Numbered from the stretch's first letter, positions 1 to 9,328 are shown. The stretch: DNA of 64,000 nucleotides from Nonomuraea candida (GCF_000725485.1 NZ_JOAG01000041.1:1-64000); one strand, 5' to 3'. Notes: a model not told the origin generated them from the letters alone. Numbers and translations: made by a program.

Positions 1-93
1 TTCACAGGCGACCGAACCAGGCCGTCACCCCGGCTCCCGCCGAGTCCCTTCCACAAGACCCTACGCGGGCCTCGCAGTAAGGATGGTGCCCTA

Positions 94-610
94 GTGACCC
101 CCGGCCCCGCCACCCCCACCCGGACCTCGGCTTCGGCGGCACCCGCCACCCCGATCCCGGCCTCGGCGGGACCCGCCACCCCGACTCCGGACCCGACGGA
201 ACCCGCCACCCCCACCCCGGCGGGACCCGCAGGGGCGGGGGGGCGGCCGGGGGGTGGGGAGGCGGGGGTCGCGGAGGGGCGGGGGGGGGTGGGGCGGGAG
301 GGAGGGGGGGGGGGGGGGGGGGCGGGCCGAGGGGTTCGACCCGGAGCGGATGCGGGTGCAGGCCGCGAGCCTGATCGCCAAGCGCCGCGCCATCGTGGCG
401 CGCATCCGCCCGGACACGGCCGCCGCCGCCGGCGCCGACCTGGCCGCCGAGTTCGCGGCGTATACCAGGGCCCGCACCGCCCCGCCGCCCGGCTACCGTG
501 CCGATGCCGACGACTTCGCCGCCTGGCTGCGCGAGCGCGGCCGGCTGCCAGAAGCAGCCCCGCCACCCGCACGCCGCTGGTGGACCCGGCTGCTCCCGGG
601 CCGCCGCTGA
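94..610 (+). pseudogene. Small hypothetical protein gene broken by a frameshift in a G-tract
   Basis: No family recognised. A GTG at 94 opens a Thr/Pro/Ala-rich frame (repeats of the type ATPTP) that runs into a very G-rich stretch. After the tract a second frame, reaching the stop at 608-610, encodes a convincing protein end: a helical Arg/Ala-rich segment, a PPPGYRADADDFAAWL region and a basic tail ending WWTRLLPGRR. The two parts are in different frames, and the switch must fall inside the homopolymer at 304-322, so a sequencing or assembly error is the simplest explanation. True slippage or decay is possible. No partner gene nearby explains its function. Confidence 0.4.
304..322 (+). repeat. 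Homopolymer of 19 G
   Basis: Nineteen uninterrupted G residues inside a longer purine-rich stretch (about 232-330). Tracts of this length are prone to polymerase slippage and to sequencing error. It sits exactly where the reading frame of the surrounding gene changes. Confidence 0.9.
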
Positions 611-769
611 ACCACGTCCGGCGCCGACCTCGGCCTGGAGCTGCCCTGGCCGGCCTTCCTGGCGCCCCCGGGCGGCCCGCCGGCCCACGTGGCGGGCTTC
701 TCGGCGGCCACCGCTGGAAGCCGGAGGGATAGCCGGTTTACGGGGCTTTCGGCGGGAAACTGTGAGGGG

Positions 770-1318
770 ATGGGAGGACTACGTTGCGTCGATGGTTCCT
801 ATCTGACCGTGACCCCGGTGGCGTGCACGGACAGCGTCGGCACGCCGTACGAGATCACCCTTGAGCTGAGCCGCGACGGCACCCCCTACGGCAGCGTCGG
901 GGAGCGCTGCGGCCACCTGCTGACCCGCCTGGCACACGGCGTCGACGAGGCCCGCAGGGGCGGGGGCGCGGCCCGGCGGTGGGCCGACCCCGACGACCGC
1001 TTCCCGGGCGACGGCCCCGACGGCGAGCTGTTCGCCTTCCGCTACCGCACGCGGGCCGGCCTGGTGGCCGGCGGCGAGCTGCGCTGCCAGCTGCGCACCA
1101 TCCCGGTCTGGCAGCCGGGCCGCGGGGAGTGGCGGCTGACCAGGAGGGCCTACGTGGAGGCGTGGGGCGCCACGGGCGTGGGCATGCGAGCGGTGCTGAC
1201 CTCGGCGGAGCTGTCGGTGTTCGTGCGCCAGCTCGTGAATGAGGCGGAAGGGTGTCTGGACGGTGCAGATCGTGCACGGAACCCCGTAGAGGGAGCAGGC
1301 ACGGGCGAAACGCGGTGA
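770..1318 (+). CDS. Hypothetical protein
   Basis: Unrecognised protein of about 182 residues if it starts at the ATG at 770. A downstream GTG at 809 is a possible alternative, because the purine-rich stretch before 770 is too close to be a good ribosome site. It contains segments rich in charged residues, such as ITLELSRDGTPYG and AYVEAWGATGVGM, with no membrane segment or signal peptide. It looks like a compact soluble actinomycete protein. The stop lies about 55 bases before the prenyl transferase start, so co-transcription is possible. No function is claimed. Confidence 0.5.
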   Translation: MGGLRCVDGSYLTVTPVACTDSVGTPYEITLELSRDGTPYGSVGERCGHLLTRLAHGVDEARRGGGAARRWADPDDRFPGDGPDGELFAFRYRTRAGLVAGGELRCQLRTIPVWQPGRGEWRLTRRAYVEAWGATGVGMRAVLTSAELSVFVRQLVNEAEGCLDGADRARNPVEGAGTGETR

Positions 1319-1373
1319 TAATTGCCTGTTGGGTCAATCGACCAAAGGCACAGCACCGCTGGGGAGGCACTCC

Positions 1374-2135
1374 GTGGGCCTGCGCGATCTGGTCTACCGG
1401 CTGTACGAACGCCGGCTGGAGGCCAAGCTGTCGAAGGACAGCGTCCCCCGGCACGTGGGGGTCATCATTGACGGCAACCGCCGCTGGGCGCGCGCCATGG
1501 GCATGCGTGACGTGTCCACCGGCCACCGCAAGGGCGCGGACAAGATCTCCGAGCTGCTCGGCTGGTGCCGCGAGACGGGCGTCGAGGTCGTCACCGTCTG
1601 GATGTTGTCCAACGACAACCTCAACCGGCCGAGGGAAGAGCTGGAGCCGCTCCTGCGCATCATCGAGGACGTGACGCAGGAGCTGGTGGCCGAGGGCTGG
1701 CGCATCATCCCGGTCGGCGCGCTCGATCTGCTGCCCGACAGAACGGCCAATGTCCTAAAAACTGCAAAAGAAGCGTCATCACACCGTCCAGGCCTGATTG
1801 TGAACGTTGCAGTTGGGTATGGAGGAAGACGTGAGATTGCCGATGCGGTGCGCTCACTGCTCCAGGAGCAAGCGAGCAAGGGAGCGAGCATCGAGGACCT
1901 CGTCGAGGTGCTCGATGTCGAGCACATCGCGGAGCATCTCTACACTCGCGGCCAGCCCGACCCGGACCTCCTCATCCGGACCTCGGGCGAGCAGCGCTTG
2001 TCCGGGTTCATGCTGTGGCAGAGCGCTCATTCGGAGTTCTACTTCCACGAGGCCTACTGGCCCGACTTCCGCAGGGTGGACTTCCTGCGGGCGCTGCGCG
2101 ATTACGCTGCGAGACACCGACGTTACGGTTCCTGA
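1374..2135 (+). CDS. uppS: Isoprenyl (cis-prenyl) transferase, UppS family
   Basis: Condenses isopentenyl diphosphate onto allylic diphosphates in cis to make polyprenyl diphosphates, precursors of the lipid carrier used for wall polymers. The 253-residue product has the family signature [14 protein letters not shown] with the catalytic Asp at about 33, and the late block [20 protein letters not shown] followed by the EFYF motif. The start is the GTG at 1374, with GGGGAGG at 1361-1367. Actinomycetes usually have two paralogues: a long-chain synthase and a short-chain (Z,E)-farnesyl diphosphate synthase like Rv1086. The short N-terminal extension [15 protein letters not shown] fits the second type, but chain length cannot be read from the sequence. 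Confidence 0.93.
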   Translation: MGLRDLVYRLYERRLEAKLSKDSVPRHVGVIIDGNRRWARAMGMRDVSTGHRKGADKISELLGWCRETGVEVVTVWMLSNDNLNRPREELEPLLRIIEDVTQELVAEGWRIIPVGALDLLPDRTANVLKTAKEASSHRPGLIVNVAVGYGGRREIADAVRSLLQEQASKGASIEDLVEVLDVEHIAEHLYTRGQPDPDLLIRTSGEQRLSGFMLWQSAHSEFYFHEAYWPDFRRVDFLRALRDYAARHRRYGS

Positions 2136-2341
2136 CCCGACATTCGGGTATCCAGGACGTAACGTTGGAAGTGTCCGGTCACAGGCCGGACATTTCGGAA
2201 GGGCCCGCCTTTGCGCCAACACTTGCCGAGGAGGCCCGGACTCCGGCGCCGACGGCAGCTCGCGGTCGGGGACGCGGGTCCGGTCCGATTCCCACCTCGT
2301 CTGCAGGGCGCCCGCACCAAGGGGCGCCCGGGGGAGAACGT

Positions 2342-3661
2342 GTGGCAGTGTCCTCGAGCAACCCTACTCACCAGTCGGCCAAGCGCACCTATGTGCTGGA
2401 CACCTCGGTCCTGCTGGCCGACCCGGCGGCGATGACCCGGTTCGCGGAGCACGACGTGGTCCTTCCGATCGTGGTCATCACGGAGCTGGAAGGCAAGCGG
2501 CACCATCCGGAGCTCGGCTATTTCGCGCGCAAGGCCCTGCGCTACCTTGACGAGCTACGGGTCAAGCACGGCCGGCTGGACGAGCCGATGCCCACGGGGG
2601 ACGGCACGATCAGGGTCGAGCTCAACCACAGCGATCCGTCCATCCTGCCCGTGGGCTTCCGCCTCGGGGACAACGACACCCGCATCCTGACCGTGGCCCG
2701 CTCGCTGGCCAGTGAGGGCTGCGACGTCGTCCTGGTCTCCAAGGACCTGCCGATGCGGGTCAAGGCCGCCTCGATCGGCCTGGTGGCCGAGGAATACCGT
2801 GCGGAGCTGGTGCACGAGTCCGGCTGGACGGGGATGGCCGAGATCCAGGTCACCACCGACGACGTCGAGACGCTCTTCGAGTCCGGCACCGCCGACCTCG
2901 ACGAGGCCAGAGACCTGCCCGCGCACACCGGCCTGCGGCTGCTGTCGGCCAAGGGCTCGGCGCTGGGCCGGGTGCAGCCGGACAAGTCGGTGCGCCTGGT
3001 GCGCGGCGACCGCGAGGTCTTCGGCCTGCACGGCCGCTCCGCGGAGCAGCGCATCGCGCTCGACCTGCTGATGGACCCCGAGATCGGCATCGTCTCGCTC
3101 GGCGGCCGGGCCGGCACGGGCAAGTCCGCGCTGGCCCTGTGCGCCGGCCTGGAGGCCGTGCTCGAACGCCGCCAGCACCGCAAGGTGATCGTCTTCCGCC
3201 CCATCTACGCCGTCGGCGGCCAGGAGCTGGGCTACCTGCCCGGCACCGAGGGCGAGAAGATGGGCCCCTGGGCCCAGGCCGTCTACGACACGCTCGGCGC
3301 CATCACCTCGCCCGAGGTGATCGAGGAGGTGCTCGACCGGGGCATGCTGGAGGTGCTCCCGCTGACGCACATCCGCGGCCGGTCGCTGCACGACGCGTTC
3401 GTGATCGTGGACGAGGCCCAGTCGCTGGAGCGCGGGGTGCTGCTGACCGTGCTGAGCCGCATCGGCGCCAACTCGCGGGTGGTGCTCACCCACGACGTCG
3501 CCCAGCGCGACAACCTGCGGGTCGGCCGCCACGACGGCGTGGTCGCGGTGGTGGAGAAGCTGAAGGGCCACCCGCTGTTCGCCCACGTCACGCTGACGAG
3601 GTCCGAGCGCTCCCCGATCGCCGCGCTGGTGACGGAGATGCTCGAGGACATCACGATGTGA
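2342..3661 (+). CDS. PIN domain-PhoH family ATPase (PhoH2 type)
   Basis: This 439-residue protein has an N-terminal PIN nuclease domain (about 17-145; acidic residues in [18 protein letters not shown] and [11 protein letters not shown]) fused to a PhoH ATPase domain. The Walker A motif GGRAGTGKS is at about 254-262 and Walker B is FVIVDEAQ. PhoH2 proteins of mycobacteria are ATP-dependent RNA unwinding and cleaving enzymes, so the same activity is likely here. The GTG at 2342 follows GGGGAG at 2331-2336. The last 11 bases overlap the end of the convergent lipoprotein gene. The 206 bases upstream hold no gene. Confidence 0.92.
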   Translation: MAVSSSNPTHQSAKRTYVLDTSVLLADPAAMTRFAEHDVVLPIVVITELEGKRHHPELGYFARKALRYLDELRVKHGRLDEPMPTGDGTIRVELNHSDPSILPVGFRLGDNDTRILTVARSLASEGCDVVLVSKDLPMRVKAASIGLVAEEYRAELVHESGWTGMAEIQVTTDDVETLFESGTADLDEARDLPAHTGLRLLSAKGSALGRVQPDKSVRLVRGDREVFGLHGRSAEQRIALDLLMDPEIGIVSLGGRAGTGKSALALCAGLEAVLERRQHRKVIVFRPIYAVGGQELGYLPGTEGEKMGPWAQAVYDTLGAITSPEVIEEVLDRGMLEVLPLTHIRGRSLHDAFVIVDEAQSLERGVLLTVLSRIGANSRVVLTHDVAQRDNLRVGRHDGVVAVVEKLKGHPLFAHVTLTRSERSPIAALVTEMLEDITM

Positions 3662-4202
3662 CCTTCCTGAACTCGCCGCACGTGAACTGCCCCTCCACCT
3701 TGGAGGGGCCGTTCTCGTTCTCCCGCACGATCCTGACCGTCTCCAGCACCGTGTACTGCTGCGCGGTGCAGACGATCTGCGCGATGCCGAGCTTGGTCAG
3801 CGTGCCCCCGCCGCTGATGTAGACGGTCAGCGTCGAGGTGCGCGGGAGCTGCACCTCGTCGCGCTGCGGCGGGTTGACCGAGCTCTTGGTCCGCAGGTAC
3901 CTGAACCCGCGCAGCGCCGTGTCCACGTCCTTGAGCGGCTGGTTGGAGGCGTCGAAGAGCGCCCCGAGCAGGCTGGCGACCGTGTCGTTCTCGACGTGGG
4001 CCGGCTCCAGGGAGAGCTTGCCGTTCTTGATCATGAAGATCGTCTTGGTCGGCGGCGGGATCGTGACGACGGGGGAGCTGCCCCTGTCCTGCACGTCCGT
4101 GGGCGAGATGCCGCAGGCCGTCAGCCCCACCAGCAGCGCCGCCAGCAGGGCCGGCAGCAGGGCCGGCAGCAGGGCGGCGGTCAAAGCGCGGATCGGCCTC
4201 AT
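3651..4202 (-). CDS. GerMN-domain lipoprotein, AfsQ3/LpqB-like
   Basis: A 183-residue lipoprotein. The signal peptide is Leu/Ala rich with a repeated [14 protein letters not shown] stretch, and it ends in the lipobox LTAC (Cys near residue 30). The mature part, from about 60 to 180, resembles the GerMN domain found in LpqB and spore germination proteins. It is the third gene after a response regulator and a histidine kinase and overlaps the kinase gene by four bases, the same order as afsQ1-afsQ2-afsQ3 in Streptomyces. It probably modulates the kinase sensor domain outside the membrane, as LpqB does for MtrB. That role is inferred from order only. Confidence 0.75.
   Translation of the reverse strand: MRPIRALTAALLPALLPALLAALLVGLTACGISPTDVQDRGSSPVVTIPPPTKTIFMIKNGKLSLEPAHVENDTVASLLGALFDASNQPLKDVDTALRGFRYLRTKSSVNPPQRDEVQLPRTSTLTVYISGGGTLTKLGIAQIVCTAQQYTVLETVRIVRENENGPSKVEGQFTCGEFRKVTS
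3690..3708. terminator. Hairpin, possible terminator of the convergent phoH gene
   Basis: Perfect inverted repeat CCCCTCCACCTTGGAGGGG: an 8-bp stem with a 3-base loop, 29 bases after the PhoH stop codon and inside the 3' end of the convergent lipoprotein gene. There is no long T run, which is usual for actinomycete terminators. Confidence 0.45.
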
Positions 4203-5611
4203 GCGTGCGGCAGCCAGATCGTGAAGAGGGTGCCGGGGCTCTGGGGGCGTACGGAGATGGTGCCGCCGTGCAACTGGACGTTGGCCCTGGCGATGGACAG
4301 GCCCAGCCCGCTGCCCTGGCTGCGGGCCCGGCCCGCGCCGGCCTTGAAGAAGCGGTCGAAGACGTGCGGCAGCGCCTCCTGCGGGATGCCCTTGCCGTGG
4401 TCGCGCACCTTGACCTCCAGGCCGTTCTCGGTCGCCCTGGCGCTGACCACCACGGGCGGCTCGCCGTGCTTGAGCGCGTTGCCGACGAGGTTGGCCACGA
4501 TGACGTCGAACCTGCTCGGGTCGAGGTTGGCGGTCAGGCCCTGGGACGCCTTGACCGTGACCCGGTCGGTCCAGCCGCGCACGTCCAGGCAGTCCTGGAC
4601 GGCGTCGGCCACGTTGACCGGCTCCAGGTTGAGCGTGGCGGTGCCGGCGTCGAAGCGGCTGATCTCGATGAGGTGCTCGACCAGCCCGCGCAGCCGCTCG
4701 ATCTCCTTGAGCACCAGCCGCACGGCCTGCGCGGGCGCCTCGGGCAGGTGCTCGGCCTCGTCGGAGAGCATGTCGGCCACGGCGGTCATGGCGGTCAGCG
4801 GCGTGCGCAGCTCGTGCGAGACGTCGGCCACGAACCGGCGGGACATGGCCTCCAGCGAGCGCAGCTCCGACACGCTCAGCTCCAGCGCCGCGGCCGCGTC
4901 GTTGAACCGGGCGGTCAGCCCGGCCAGCTCGTCCTGGCCGTGCACGGGCAGGCGCGTGTCCAGCCGGCCCTGGCCGAGCGCCTGGGCCGCGGCGCTCAGC
5001 CGCCGCACCGGCAGCAGCACCTGCCGGGCCGACAGCAGCGCCACGAGCAGGGCGATCAGCACGATGACCGCGCCGGTCTGGACGAACGTGGTCCTGAGCG
5101 TGGTGAGCTGCCGCTGGTCGTCGGCCAGCGGGAAGAAGACGAACGCGCGCAGCCCCGTGGCCTCGGCCCCGCCGGCGGCGTCGCGGTGCACCTCGGCGCC
5201 GACGATGAGGTACAGCTCGGCGTTGATGATCTTGCGCTGGGTGACGACGTTCTGCTTGGCCCGGCCGTGCAGCTCGTTGGGCACGTCGCTCATCTCCATC
5301 GGGCCCAGCGCGGACATGAGGCCGCCGTACTCGACCAGCACGCTGCGGCCCGGCCCGCTGAGGTTGTGGGCCAGGCGGTCGAGGTCGCGGGTGGTGGGCG
5401 GCGCCTCGCCGGGCCTGAGCTTGCCGATGGGGAAGGTGATGCTGCCCAGCTCCCTGGTCACCAGGTCGATCGAGGTGGTCTCGACCCGGTTGACCAGCGC
5501 CTCCTTGGCCAGCTCGAAACCGAACGTGGCGACCAGCAGCGTGGCCGTGACGGCGACGAGGGTGAAGAAGATGACCAGGCGGGCGCGCAGCCCGGTGGGG
5601 CGCGGGATCAC
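4199..5611 (-). CDS. Two-component sensor histidine kinase, AfsQ2-like
   Basis: Membrane histidine kinase of about 470 residues. It has a transmembrane segment at 11-33, an extracytoplasmic sensor region at 34-177, a second membrane segment at 178-196, a HAMP domain to about 250, a HisKA domain with the phospho-acceptor His at about 266 (FVADVSHELRTPL), and a HATPase domain with NLVGNALKHG, DHGKGIP and GSGLGLSIA motifs. The start is the GTG at 5611. It overlaps the regulator stop codon in a GTGA junction, so the two genes are translationally coupled. An ORF reading upstream of this start is only a shadow of the regulator. Paired with the regulator at 5608-6288. Confidence 0.93.
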   Translation of the reverse strand: MIPRPTGLRARLVIFFTLVAVTATLLVATFGFELAKEALVNRVETTSIDLVTRELGSITFPIGKLRPGEAPPTTRDLDRLAHNLSGPGRSVLVEYGGLMSALGPMEMSDVPNELHGRAKQNVVTQRKIINAELYLIVGAEVHRDAAGGAEATGLRAFVFFPLADDQRQLTTLRTTFVQTGAVIVLIALLVALLSARQVLLPVRRLSAAAQALGQGRLDTRLPVHGQDELAGLTARFNDAAAALELSVSELRSLEAMSRRFVADVSHELRTPLTAMTAVADMLSDEAEHLPEAPAQAVRLVLKEIERLRGLVEHLIEISRFDAGTATLNLEPVNVADAVQDCLDVRGWTDRVTVKASQGLTANLDPSRFDVIVANLVGNALKHGEPPVVVSARATENGLEVKVRDHGKGIPQEALPHVFDRFFKAGAGRARSQGSGLGLSIARANVQLHGGTISVRPQSPGTLFTIWLPHA

Positions 5612-6288
5612 GGAGGGCTGAACCGGTAGCCGAATCCGCGCACGGTGTGGATGAAGACGGGCTCGGCGGGCTTGGGCTCGATCTTCGCCCGGATGCGCTG
5701 GACGCAGGCGTCCACCAGGCGCGAGTCGGCGATGTGGGTGTGGTCCCAGACCGCGCGCAGCAGGTAGCGGCGGTTGAGCACCTGGCCGGGGTGGCGGACG
5801 AGCTCCAGCAGCAGCCGCAGCTCGGTCGGGGTCAGGTGGATCTCCTTGCCGGCCAGCATGACCTTGAGCGCGCCCCGGTCGATCACGAGGTCGCCGAAGG
5901 TGATGCGGTCGGAGGAGGCCGACTCGGCCCTGCGCAGCACGGCGCGGATGCGGGCGTCCAGGACGCGGGGCTCGACGGGCTTGACAACGTAGTCGTCGGC
6001 GCCGGCCTCCAGCCCGACCACCACGTCCAGGTCGTCGCCGCGGGCCGTGAGGAGGATGACCGGGAGCTGGTCGAGCTTGCGCACGCGGCGGCACACCTCG
6101 ACCCCGTCGATGCCCGGGAGCATGACGTCGAGGATCGCGATCTCCGGGCGGCGGGCCCTGATGTGGTCGAGCGCCTCCTCACCCGTCGCGTACGACGTGA
6201 CGGAGTGCCCCTGCCGGGTCAGCGCGAGCTCGAGAGCCGTGCGGACCGAGGGGTCGTCTTCTACAAGGAGGATGCCTGCCACGCGCAC
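5608..6288 (-). CDS. OmpR-family response regulator, AfsQ1-like
   Basis: A 226-residue regulator: a receiver domain (acidic pair ED-D at 10-12, phospho-acceptor Asp at 54 in ILDVMLPGIDG, conserved Lys in VVKPVEP) and a winged-helix DNA-binding domain (LTPTELRLLLEL, DSRLVDACVQRIRAKI, TVRGFGYRF). Several stretches match my recollection of Streptomyces AfsQ1, and the length is almost the same. The start is GTG at 6288 or 6282. Neither has a clear ribosome site, so a leaderless mRNA is plausible. AfsQ1 controls antibiotic production and nitrogen-related genes in Streptomyces. Here the divergent promoter carries boxes of the AfsQ1 type, which suggests self-regulation. Confidence 0.92.
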   Translation of the reverse strand: MRVAGILLVEDDPSVRTALELALTRQGHSVTSYATGEEALDHIRARRPEIAILDVMLPGIDGVEVCRRVRKLDQLPVILLTARGDDLDVVVGLEAGADDYVVKPVEPRVLDARIRAVLRRAESASSDRITFGDLVIDRGALKVMLAGKEIHLTPTELRLLLELVRHPGQVLNRRYLLRAVWDHTHIADSRLVDACVQRIRAKIEPKPAEPVFIHTVRGFGYRFSPP

Positions 6289-6321
6289 ATTATTATTCCA
6301 TGTCGCATATACCCGGGTTGT

Positions 6322-6337
6322 GTCACCAAACTGTGAC
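6322..6337. promoter_or_regulatory. Candidate AfsQ1-type binding box
   Basis: GTCAC-CAAACT-GTGAC, an exact fit to the GTnAC-n6-GTnAC pattern I recall for Streptomyces AfsQ1. It lies 34 bases upstream of the AfsQ1-like start, between the divergent regulator and transglycosylase genes. Confidence 0.55.
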
Positions 6338-6393
6338 AAGTCAATCATGAGATCCGTACGTGTGCCCGCGAGCCTGAAAGCGGCTTCCCTTCG

Positions 6394-6440
6394 GTGACGG
6401 GCGCCTGAAGGGAGGCCGTCACTCATGTGACTAAAGTCAC
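6394..6440. promoter_or_regulatory. Cluster of GTnAC half-sites
   Basis: Four further GTnAC pentamers, at 6394, 6418, 6427 and 6436. The last three are spaced exactly nine bases apart (GTCAC-TCAT-GTGAC-TAAA-GTCAC). They lie about 110 bases before the transglycosylase start and could serve its promoter. Confidence 0.4.
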
Positions 6441-6548
6441 AATATTAGGGAAACGTGGTGCTTACCTGGCGGTTGGTGAAATTCATGCCAAGCGATTCCC
6501 GCGTTTCGGTTGCGGACCACCCCCCAGGACAAGGCAAGCTCATGCATC

Positions 6549-7262
6549 GTGAGCCCCGGTCCGCAGTTGAGTGAGCGCCCCCCGAAGGAAGATCTCCCCT
6601 CGGCGCGCCGGCCTTCGCGCGTCACCCCGAAGCGCATCGTCATCACCGTGCTCTCGCTGGTGATCGTCTTCGGCGGCGGCGGCTTCGTCGCCTACCGCGC
6701 CGTCCAGAACGCCAACGAGCCGCACACGCCGGCCTTCACGCTCAACGACCTCGGCAAGATCGCCAGCGGTGACCTCTCCGCGCCCGACCCGGAGACCGAC
6801 CTGCTCAAGGCCGAGGCCGAGCAGGCCTACCGGGCCGACCAGCTCAAGAAGGGGCGCGCGGGAGTGTCCGACAAGGACCTCGACTGGATCGTGCCCAAGC
6901 AGGCCCCCGCGGGCGGCGGCTTCCCGGCCATGAACTTCCCGCCCGGCAGCGACCCCTCGCCCGGCAGCAACAAGGCCACCGCCAAGTCCATGCTGGCCTC
7001 GTTCGGCTTCGGCGCGGACCAGTGGGGCTGCCTGGAGCGGCTCTGGACCAAGGAGAGCGGCTGGAACGAGCGGGCGATGAACCGCTACTCCGGCGCGTAC
7101 GGCATCCCGCAGTCGCTGCCCGGCAGCAAGATGGCCAGCGCGGGCTCCGACTGGCAGACCAATGCCGCCACCCAGATCAAGTGGGGACTGGGCTACATCA
7201 AGGGCCGCTATGGCACGCCTTGTGCGGCCTGGGGCCACTCACAGTCCGTGGGTTGGTATTAA
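6549..7262 (+). CDS. Membrane-anchored lytic transglycosylase-like protein
   Basis: A protein of about 237 residues with a basic N-terminus, one membrane segment at about 30-50 (VITVLSLVIVFGGGG), an extracellular linker, and a C-terminal domain of about 90 residues (WGCLERLWTKESGWN, then YGIPQSLPGSKM and a GTPCAAWGH end). This resembles the transglycosylase/aggregation-promoting-factor C-terminal domain, with the Glu of WTKESGW as the likely catalytic acid. It probably cleaves peptidoglycan glycan strands. The GTG at 6549 is the preferred start; a TTG at 6510 is possible. It is divergent from the AfsQ-like operon and shares its box-rich upstream region. Confidence 0.75.
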   Translation: MSPGPQLSERPPKEDLPSARRPSRVTPKRIVITVLSLVIVFGGGGFVAYRAVQNANEPHTPAFTLNDLGKIASGDLSAPDPETDLLKAEAEQAYRADQLKKGRAGVSDKDLDWIVPKQAPAGGGFPAMNFPPGSDPSPGSNKATAKSMLASFGFGADQWGCLERLWTKESGWNERAMNRYSGAYGIPQSLPGSKMASAGSDWQTNAATQIKWGLGYIKGRYGTPCAAWGHSQSVGWY

Positions 7263-7333
7263 CGAGTCAACTTTCCTCCTCCAATCGGCAAGCCGTCGCG
7301 CCCGATCCTGTATACGGGCGCACGCTGGGCCGC

Positions 7334-9328
7334 ATGGGTGTGAAGGTCAGTGTGATCGTCAATGTCCACAATCCGGGTGACACCGCCGACGCGTGCATCC
7401 GCTCCGCTCTGGAGCAGACGATGCCCGCGGACCAATACGAAGTGATCTTCGTGGACGACGGGTCCACGGACGGCACCGCCGAGCGCCTCGACACCATCGC
7501 GGCCCTGCGCGGCAACGTGCGCGCGCTGCACCTGCCGCACACCGGCTCGCCCATGCGAGGGCGCAACGTCGGCCTGGCCGCTGCCGCCGGCGACTACGTC
7601 TACTTCCTGGACCCGGGCGACCGCCTGGAGCGCGACGCGATCGAGCGCATGCACGACCGCGCCGTGGAGACCGACGCCGACGTGCTGATCGGCCGCCTCG
7701 TCCGCGACTACGGCCCCCCGATGACCGCCTTCGCCCGCAGCACCGCCCGCGCCGACGTCCTGCGCGACCGGCTGCTCACCCTGCTCGTCCCGCAGCAGCT
7801 CTACCGCCGCGCCTTCCTGGAGGAGCACGAGCTGGGCTTCGCCGTGCCCGGCGGCCGGATGGGCGAGCAGGCGTTCGTGATGCGGGCCTACCTGCACGCC
7901 AAGGTCATCGCGGTGCTGGCCGAGCACCTGTGCTGCCACCTGGGGGAGCGCCCGCCCGCCGAGGAGGAGCCGCGGGCCATCGCGCGCGAGCTGACGGGGC
8001 TGCTCGACGACATCGACACCTTCGTGGGCGAGGGCCGCCAGCGCGACCGCATGTACGCCTACTGGCTGCGCTACGCCGTCCTGCGCCCGCTGCTGACCAG
8101 CAGGTTCGCCGACTCGTCCGTCGACAGGGGCGCGCACTTCCGCGCCGTGCAGGAGCTCGTGGAGCGGCGCTTCCCCGAGCGGCTCGACCGCCACCTGCCG
8201 GTCCAGCTCCGCGTGGTGGCCGCGTACGTGCGCACGGGCCGCCTGGACCAGATCGTGCTGCTGGCGAACTCCTCCCGGCGGGCCGGCCTGCGCGCCGACC
8301 TCACCGAGGTGCGCTGGGACGCCCACGTCCTGGTGCTCGGGCTGACCGTGGAGGTGCTGGGCGGCGACGGCACGCCCGACAAGTACCGGCTGGACGGCGA
8401 GCGCGTGCACTGGATCCCGCCGCGCTCCCTGGACACCAGGAAGCTGCCGGAGGACGCCACCGACATCACCGAGGCCGTCGAGCGCGCCCGCGTCGAGCTC
8501 TACGTGCGCCACACCGAGACGGGCGTCGTGCACTTCCTGCCGCTGACGCAGCACGTCGAGCGCGTCCAGGCGGGCCGCCGCCGGGTCAGGGTGCGGATCA
8601 GGGGCGAGGCCAGGGTGGACATCACCGAGGCCGCCCTGGGCGAGCCGCTGCGGCAGGGCCAGTGGGAGGTGCACGTCCGCATGTTCAGCGGCGCCAACCA
8701 GGCCAGGGCCCGCGTCGGCCGCCCCGACGGCCCGCTCAACTGCCTGGGCGTGCTGGCCCAGCGGCCCCGGATGCGGCTGGTGGTGCCGTGCTGGAGCGAC
8801 CACGGCGAGCTGGGCCTGGCCATCGAGCCGCGCTCGTTCACCGAGTCGATCGCGCTGGTGTCGCCGGGGGTGACGCTCAAGCAGCTCGACCGGCACCTGT
8901 ACGTCGTGCTGCCGGTGCCGTACGTGCCGCCGAGCGGCGGGCCCGCGCTGGAGCTGGTGCTGCGCTCCACCGGCCGGCGCGCCCGCGAGGTGAGCGCGCC
9001 CGCCCTGGTCGAGGCCGGCGTGCCGGGCAGGCTGGCCGGCCAGCTCGTGGCCAAGGTGCCGGTCAAGCGGCTGATGCCGGGCGTGGAGCAGCTGGGGCCC
9101 GGCTCCTGGCAGTGCTCGCTGCGCTCCCCCGAGGAGGAGGTCGGGCTGCGGTTCGCGCTGGAGATGCGCAGGGGCAGGGTCGAGACGCGCCCGGCCGACG
9201 GCGCCCCGCCGCGCCGCTCGCCCCTGGGCCACGACACGGCCCTGCACCGGCTGGGCCGGCGCCTGCCCGGCGCGCGGCACCTCGTCCGCCTGGCGCGCGC
9301 GGGCCGGCACCGCTACCTCATCGACTGA
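7334..9328 (+). CDS. Family 2 glycosyltransferase with long C-terminal region
   Basis: A 664-residue protein. Residues 1-230 form a GT-A domain: VSVIVNVHNPGD at the start, FVDDGSTDGT for nucleotide-sugar binding, and FLDPGDRLE as the metal-site region. The remaining 400 residues are beta-rich (repeated RVRVRIRGEARVDI-like strands) and recall the C-terminal modules of wall teichoic acid transferases such as TarS. It probably adds sugars to a cell-wall polymer or glycopeptide; the acceptor is unknown. The start is ATG at 7334 (a GTG at 7340 is in frame). It has no signal peptide or membrane segment. The end overlaps the convergent hydrolase by 11 bases. Confidence 0.8.
   Translation: MGVKVSVIVNVHNPGDTADACIRSALEQTMPADQYEVIFVDDGSTDGTAERLDTIAALRGNVRALHLPHTGSPMRGRNVGLAAAAGDYVYFLDPGDRLERDAIERMHDRAVETDADVLIGRLVRDYGPPMTAFARSTARADVLRDRLLTLLVPQQLYRRAFLEEHELGFAVPGGRMGEQAFVMRAYLHAKVIAVLAEHLCCHLGERPPAEEEPRAIARELTGLLDDIDTFVGEGRQRDRMYAYWLRYAVLRPLLTSRFADSSVDRGAHFRAVQELVERRFPERLDRHLPVQLRVVAAYVRTGRLDQIVLLANSSRRAGLRADLTEVRWDAHVLVLGLTVEVLGGDGTPDKYRLDGERVHWIPPRSLDTRKLPEDATDITEAVERARVELYVRHTETGVVHFLPLTQHVERVQAGRRRVRVRIRGEARVDITEAALGEPLRQGQWEVHVRMFSGANQARARVGRPDGPLNCLGVLAQRPRMRLVVPCWSDHGELGLAIEPRSFTESIALVSPGVTLKQLDRHLYVVLPVPYVPPSGGPALELVLRSTGRRAREVSAPALVEAGVPGRLAGQLVAKVPVKRLMPGVEQLGPGSWQCSLRSPEEEVGLRFALEMRRGRVETRPADGAPPRRSPLGHDTALHRLGRRLPGARHLVRLARAGRHRYLID

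Noticed and set aside
2..688. Minus-strand 228-residue frame at the window start
   Set aside because: Pro/Arg-rich low complexity generated by the G-tract region, whereas the plus-strand segment after the tract has normal protein features.
6441..6548. A ydaO (cyclic di-AMP) riboswitch before the transglycosylase gene
   Set aside because: Such riboswitches often precede actinomycete wall-lytic genes, but I could not find the conserved core segments in this gap.
7259..9310. Long minus-strand frame opposite the glycosyltransferase
   Set aside because: A very long antisense frame is expected in GC-rich coding DNA. It has no domain pattern and low-complexity composition. The same holds for other long antisense frames opposite phoH, the secretion ATPase and sdhA.
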